A stretch of DNA of 64,000 nt from Pelomonas saccharophila_A (GTDB lineage Bacteria > Pseudomonadota > Gammaproteobacteria > Burkholderiales > Burkholderiaceae_C). Positions 60,705-64,000 of the stretch are shown piece after piece (positions within the stretch are counted from its first letter, which is position 1; each line of letters begins with the position of its first letter). The notes beneath the pieces are model-generated. The model had not been told where the DNA came from. It did no database searches and saw nothing but the letters and a program-made list of their open reading frames with translations. The position numbers were made by a program, and so were the translations under genes. The DNA lies in the NCBI RefSeq assembly GCF_031458095.1, contig NZ_JAVDXU010000002.1:992001-1056000 (forward strand), in the 5' to 3' direction.

Positions 60705-62059
60705 GCGCCGCCAGCCAGACCCTGTGGGCCGAGGTGGGCGACCAACTCGACGTGGCGGCGCCTGCGGGCGAGACGGCACGCGCCCCCATCCAGCAGCGCC
60801 GCCGCCGCGGCTTCGATGCGCGTGCCGCGGATGGCCGGGCGGCCGTACGCCTGGTGCGCGGGGACGACGAAGGCGGCCTGCTGCGCTGGGTCTACGAGCC
60901 GCCGGTGCGCCAGCTCGGCAGCCAGGGCCGGCGCAGCTGGCGCGCCTTCGCGCCGGAGTCGCGCGAGACGGTGCAGCGCATTGCCTTCCCCGAACTGGGC
61001 GCCAACCAGCTGACCGAAGCCCTGCAGGGCCTGGACCGCCGGCTCAACCCCGTGCTGGCTGCCCTGAGCGTGCCCGCCCAGGGCCTGCGCCGCTGGGATG
61101 GCCAGGGCTGGGTGGCCCTGGCAGCCGGCGAGCTGGAGGCCTTGCAGGGGCGTGCGCTGGTGCTGGTGCACGGCACCTTCAGCGCCAGCGCCATGTATGC
61201 CAAGGAGTTCACCGCGACGGTGGAGGGCGAGACCCTGCTGCAGCGCCTGGCCGATGCCAGCGGCACGTATGCCGCCGTGCTGGCCTTCGACCACCCGACG
61301 CTGTCCGTCCCGCCCTGGCTGAACGCGCTGGCCCTGCGCGATGCGCTGAAGCCCTGCGCGGCCGAGTTCGACTTTGTCGGCCACAGCCGCGGTGGGCTGG
61401 TCATCTCCTGGCTGCTGCGCATGGCGCCCGAGCTGCGCGCGCGCCAGGCTCTCTTCGTCGGTGCGCCGCTGGGGGGCACGTCGCTGGCCGCGCCCGACAA
61501 GCTGCGCCAAGCCCTGGACACCCTGGCCAGCTTTGCCGATGCGGTCGCCGAGGTGGCCTCCAAGGCCGGCAAGGTCGCGCCGCCGGGCCTGCAGGTGCTG
61601 GCCCTGGGCGTGGGCGGCCTGGCCTGCGTGCTGGGCAAGGTGCTGGAGCTGGGCGCCCGCACGCCGCTGGTCGATGCCGCCGTCGGCCTGGTGCCGGGTC
61701 TGCTGGCCATGGGCCGCGTCAACAACAACCTGGAGCTGGCCCAGCTCTACCCGCTGTCCACGGGCACCGAGCTGCGCGCCATCGGCGGCAGCTTCCAGCC
61801 GGCTGAGGTCAACGAGCCGCTGTGGAAGCTGTGGAAGCGCGTGACCCATCTGAAGGGCCAGGCCATGTACTACGGCGCCGACCTGATCTTCGACCAGCCC
61901 AATGACCTCGTCGTCGACAGCGCGTCCATGAACCGCCTCGGCGACACCGTGCTGGCCGCGCCGCAGTGGGAGGACCTCGGTGTCAGCGCCGAGACGCATC
62001 ACACCAACTACTTCCAGGACCTGAGGGTGCTGGAGTGGCTGGACAGGCGGCTGCGTTGA
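60701..62059 (+). CDS. Serine alpha/beta-hydrolase (lipase-like) coupled to the CHAT-like protein
   Basis: A 452-residue predicted lipase or esterase without signal peptide. Residues 1-145 are a polar N-terminal region. The hydrolase core has the oxyanion strand VLVHGTF (154-160), nucleophile elbow GHSRGG (Ser229), a flexible glycine-rich lid-like insert (about 275-340), candidate acid Asp402 or Asp406, and catalytic His in THHTNYF (433-434). It starts on the stop of the CHAT-like gene (ATGA), so the two are co-translated. Proximity to a peptidase-like partner suggests an effector held inactive until signalled, but this is inference. Confidence 0.8.
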   Translation: MSAASQTLWAEVGDQLDVAAPAGETARAPIQQRRRRGFDARAADGRAAVRLVRGDDEGGLLRWVYEPPVRQLGSQGRRSWRAFAPESRETVQRIAFPELGANQLTEALQGLDRRLNPVLAALSVPAQGLRRWDGQGWVALAAGELEALQGRALVLVHGTFSASAMYAKEFTATVEGETLLQRLADASGTYAAVLAFDHPTLSVPPWLNALALRDALKPCAAEFDFVGHSRGGLVISWLLRMAPELRARQALFVGAPLGGTSLAAPDKLRQALDTLASFADAVAEVASKAGKVAPPGLQVLALGVGGLACVLGKVLELGARTPLVDAAVGLVPGLLAMGRVNNNLELAQLYPLSTGTELRAIGGSFQPAEVNEPLWKLWKRVTHLKGQAMYYGADLIFDQPNDLVVDSASMNRLGDTVLAAPQWEDLGVSAETHHTNYFQDLRVLEWLDRRLR

Positions 62060-62074
62060 GCTGAGGCCAGTCCC

Positions 62075-63043
62075 TCAGTGCAGGGCGGGCTCTCCGCAGT
62101 CGCCGACATAGGCGATCAGCGGACCGAGCGCGGCCTGCATGCGCGCCATCTGCGCGTCGTTCGTCAGCGCGCCGAGCGCCTTCTGAAAGCGCGGCTCCAG
62201 AACGCCGGAGACGATGTACTGCCAGCGGTAGGCGCGCAGCGTGTTGGACTCGACGGCTTCCCTGTGATCAGCGCCAATGCCTGTCACGTCGCGGAAATAG
62301 GCCGCATCGGCGCGGGCCTGGACCTGCAGCAGGCTGTCGACCCCGCCGACGAGTTCGATCAGCTCACCCACCGCCGCATCGCGCGCGGCTGGCGTGAGGG
62401 TCGCGTCCTCGCGTACCCACTCGAGCTCGTCGAGGATGGCGTGCTGCGACTCCTCCTTCCAGTGGAACAGGAACACGTCCTTGAACAGGTCCGACAGGCC
62501 GGCGGCGCCTTCGATGCTGGCGCGGTAGTGGGCCTGCGAGAACAACTCGATGTGGCAGGTCAACGCGAGCACCGCCCAGCTGCACTTGCCGAGCACGAAG
62601 GCGGCGACGTCGTTGCCGTCGAGCGCGAAACGGTAGCCCGGCGGCATGGCCTCGGCGGCCAGGCGCTCGATGCGGCGGAACAGTTCCTGGTGCTTGAGCT
62701 CCTCGTCGGTCAGGCGCACGAGGGCTTCGAAGGCGGTCTGGTCGCCGAACCCGTGCGAACGACCCACTTCGAGCATCTTGACGCCTATATAGCGTTCGAT
62801 CATGCCAAACATGTTGGCGTAGGTGCGGCCCTGTACCTGGCCATAGAAGAGGCGCTGCGCTGGCGTCAGGAACGGCAGCTCATGCGCGAGCGACAGGCCG
62901 TCGGGCAGGAACTTGCTGGCGAGGTCGAAGTGGCGACCGCGGATGACGTCGCGGTCAATGTCCCAGCGGATGCGCTTGGACACTTCGATGCAACGCGCAT
63001 AGCTGGCGCTGTCTTGGGCGAGGGGATCGGTGGCGATGGGCAT
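62075..63043 (-). CDS. AurF-like diiron oxygenase
   Basis: A 322-residue ferritin-like helical protein. Iron ligands appear in repeated E-x-x-H motifs: TDEELKHQELF near residue 115 and KEESQHAILDELEW near 200, with an additional HIELF helix between. This layout resembles p-aminobenzoate N-oxygenase (AurF/CmlI) diiron enzymes that oxidise aryl amines, although substrate cannot be read. The ATG at 63043 begins at the conserved PIATDPLAQ; it is downstream of an alpha/beta-hydrolase-LuxR regulator, 110 bases away on the same strand. Confidence 0.78.
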   Translation of the reverse strand: MPIATDPLAQDSASYARCIEVSKRIRWDIDRDVIRGRHFDLASKFLPDGLSLAHELPFLTPAQRLFYGQVQGRTYANMFGMIERYIGVKMLEVGRSHGFGDQTAFEALVRLTDEELKHQELFRRIERLAAEAMPPGYRFALDGNDVAAFVLGKCSWAVLALTCHIELFSQAHYRASIEGAAGLSDLFKDVFLFHWKEESQHAILDELEWVREDATLTPAARDAAVGELIELVGGVDSLLQVQARADAAYFRDVTGIGADHREAVESNTLRAYRWQYIVSGVLEPRFQKALGALTNDAQMARMQAALGPLIAYVGDCGEPALH

Positions 63044-63133
63044 GGCATTTCCTTCCAGTGCGTCGATGGACGTGACGGAAGGATGGTCTCGGCGCACCGT
63101 GCGCGCCTGAGGCGCCAGTCCCGGCGAGATAGC

Positions 63134-63152
63134 GCGACGGTGGGACCGTCGC
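63134..63152 (-). terminator. Hairpin directly after the LuxR-type regulator stop codon
   Basis: GCGACGGT-GGG-ACCGTCGC, a perfect 8-bp stem one base past the TAG. No T run follows, so it may be a weak terminator, or a site controlling the AurF-like gene. Confidence 0.4.
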
Positions 63153-63153
63153 C

Positions 63154-64000
63154 CTAGTTTGTGCCCAGGCCGGCCGAGCGCGCCAGCACGATGGCCTGGG
63201 GCCGGTTTTCGACCTCCAGCTTGGCGAAGATGCTGGTGATGTGGTTGCGCACCGTCTTGTCCGACAGGCCCAGCAGCGCGCCGATCTGCGCGTTGTCGCG
63301 GCCCTGCGCAATCAGCTCCAGCAATTCGCGCTCGCGCGGCGTCAGGGTGGCCAGGCGCGCCGGGTCCACGGTGGGCATCTCCTCGCGAACCTCCATGAAC
63401 CACGCCACTTCCTCGGTCCAGCGCCGCCACGCGGCTTCGTGCTCCAGCATCAGGTGGTTGCGCGAGTCCAGCGGCACGAAGCGCGCGTGCGAGATCGCGC
63501 CTGCGAGCAACCGGCCTTCGCCGAAGGGCACGCGCAGGTCGCCGCTGGCGTGCAGCACCAGCGTCGGGCAGGTCACAGCGGCCAGGTCGGCGGTGACGTC
63601 GATGTCGTACATCTGGCGCAGCAACCGTGCAGCGTTGCCGGGCGAGGCCGAGACGCGCTCCAGCTCGTTGAACCAGCGGTGTTGCTCCGGCGTGCCATCG
63701 GGGACGAACTGGCTGGTGAAGAACTGTCGGAAGGACGCGTCGTCGCCGCCCCAACCATGCTCGATCAGCTGGATCACGGCCGCGTCGAGTGATTCGGGCG
63801 CGGCGTCCGCACCGCGGCGGCGCCGGCCGCGTGCGTAGCCGCCGTGCAGGATCAGGTGCGATACGCGCTCGGGGTAGCGCACCGCATAGGCGATGGCCAC
63901 CGGCGCGCCCTGCGACAGGCCGAGCAGGGCTACACGGTCCTGGCCACTGGCATCGATCACCGTGGCCAGGTCGCGCACCCAGGCTTGGAACGACAGGTCG
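63154..64000 (-). CDS. Alpha/beta-hydrolase fused to LuxR-type HTH regulator, N-terminus beyond window
   Basis: The C-terminal 281 residues are visible. The hydrolase part has the nucleophile elbow GLSQGA, the acid region HASGDLRVPF and catalytic His in SRNHLMLEHE, so the triad seems complete. A LuxR-type helix-turn-helix follows (LTPRERELLELIAQGRDNAQIGALLGLSDKTVRNHITSI). This arrangement is known in adenylate-cyclase-like and LuxR regulators that use the hydrolase fold as a ligand-binding domain. The frame is open to base 64000. It lies upstream of the AurF-like gene and is its likely regulator. Confidence 0.85.
   Translation of the reverse strand, partial: DLSFQAWVRDLATVIDASGQDRVALLGLSQGAPVAIAYAVRYPERVSHLILHGGYARGRRRRGADAAPESLDAAVIQLIEHGWGGDDASFRQFFTSQFVPDGTPEQHRWFNELERVSASPGNAARLLRQMYDIDVTADLAAVTCPTLVLHASGDLRVPFGEGRLLAGAISHARFVPLDSRNHLMLEHEAAWRRWTEEVAWFMEVREEMPTVDPARLATLTPRERELLELIAQGRDNAQIGALLGLSDKTVRNHITSIFAKLEVENRPQAIVLARSAGLGTN

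Noticed and set aside
58017..60779. 920-codon open frame on the minus strand opposite the CHAT-like gene
   Set aside because: Low-complexity Arg/Gln/Ala/His composition typical of antisense shadow in GC-rich DNA; the plus-strand gene has coherent domains and a ribosome site.

Overview
The window is a GC-rich, densely coded bacterial chromosome segment, probably from a Burkholderiales betaproteobacterium of the Roseateles/Mitsuaria/Rubrivivax type. That placement is inferred from base composition and gene families (ParB next to an RBBP9-type hydrolase, QueD/QueE, DUF883-YqjE, PrkA-YeaH-SpoVR); no rRNA or marker gene is present to confirm it. I saw no tRNA, rRNA, CRISPR array, insertion sequence, prophage or integrase, so this looks like core and variable chromosome rather than a mobile island.

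1-12 kb: a cut M20 peptidase, a beta-propeller diguanylate cyclase, then a MacB-like ABC efflux operon (permease, periplasmic adaptor, ATPase, plus a COG3910-type ATPase) on the minus strand. It diverges from a sigma-54 response regulator and histidine kinase. The shared intergenic region carries a -24/-12 promoter and two 16-bp dyads, so the control circuit can be read directly. 12-19 kb: a periplasmic glycerophosphodiesterase, a membrane-anchored receiver protein, a GAF protein, and a three-gene operon (GMC oxidoreductase, Tat-type small subunit, DUF1080 hydrolase) that looks like a glycoside 3-oxidation and 3-keto-glycoside hydrolysis route, then an MFS transporter.

19-31 kb: a QueD-like protein built of three PTPS units overlapping queE, an AraC regulator, small secreted proteins, OmpW and an SGNH hydrolase lipoprotein, a MazG-like pyrophosphohydrolase with an epsilon-type exonuclease, a GNAT enzyme, an HNH-like protein divergent from a WYL regulator, and a DUF883/YqjE/YqjK-like envelope operon. 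31-50 kb: GFA protein, cobalamin adenosyltransferase, chemotaxis receptor, FAD-linked oxidase, cytochrome P450, TonB receptor, a class A beta-lactamase coupled to an AraC-GyrI regulator, a second diguanylate cyclase, a metallo-beta-lactamase-fold protein, a NIPSNAP/monooxygenase/ArsR operon and a MocR regulator.

50-64 kb: the spoVR-yeaH-prkA stress operon with a structured leader, a stack of inverted repeats, parB without a neighbouring parA, argC, and a translationally coupled pair: a degenerate CHAT-like + beta-sandwich + transglutaminase-like protein followed by a serine alpha/beta-hydrolase. This pair is the best candidate for an undescribed (possibly conflict/defence-related) system. The window closes with an AurF-like diiron oxygenase and an alpha/beta-hydrolase-LuxR fusion regulator. 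A modular GC-rich dispersed repeat occurs four times in intergenic DNA.
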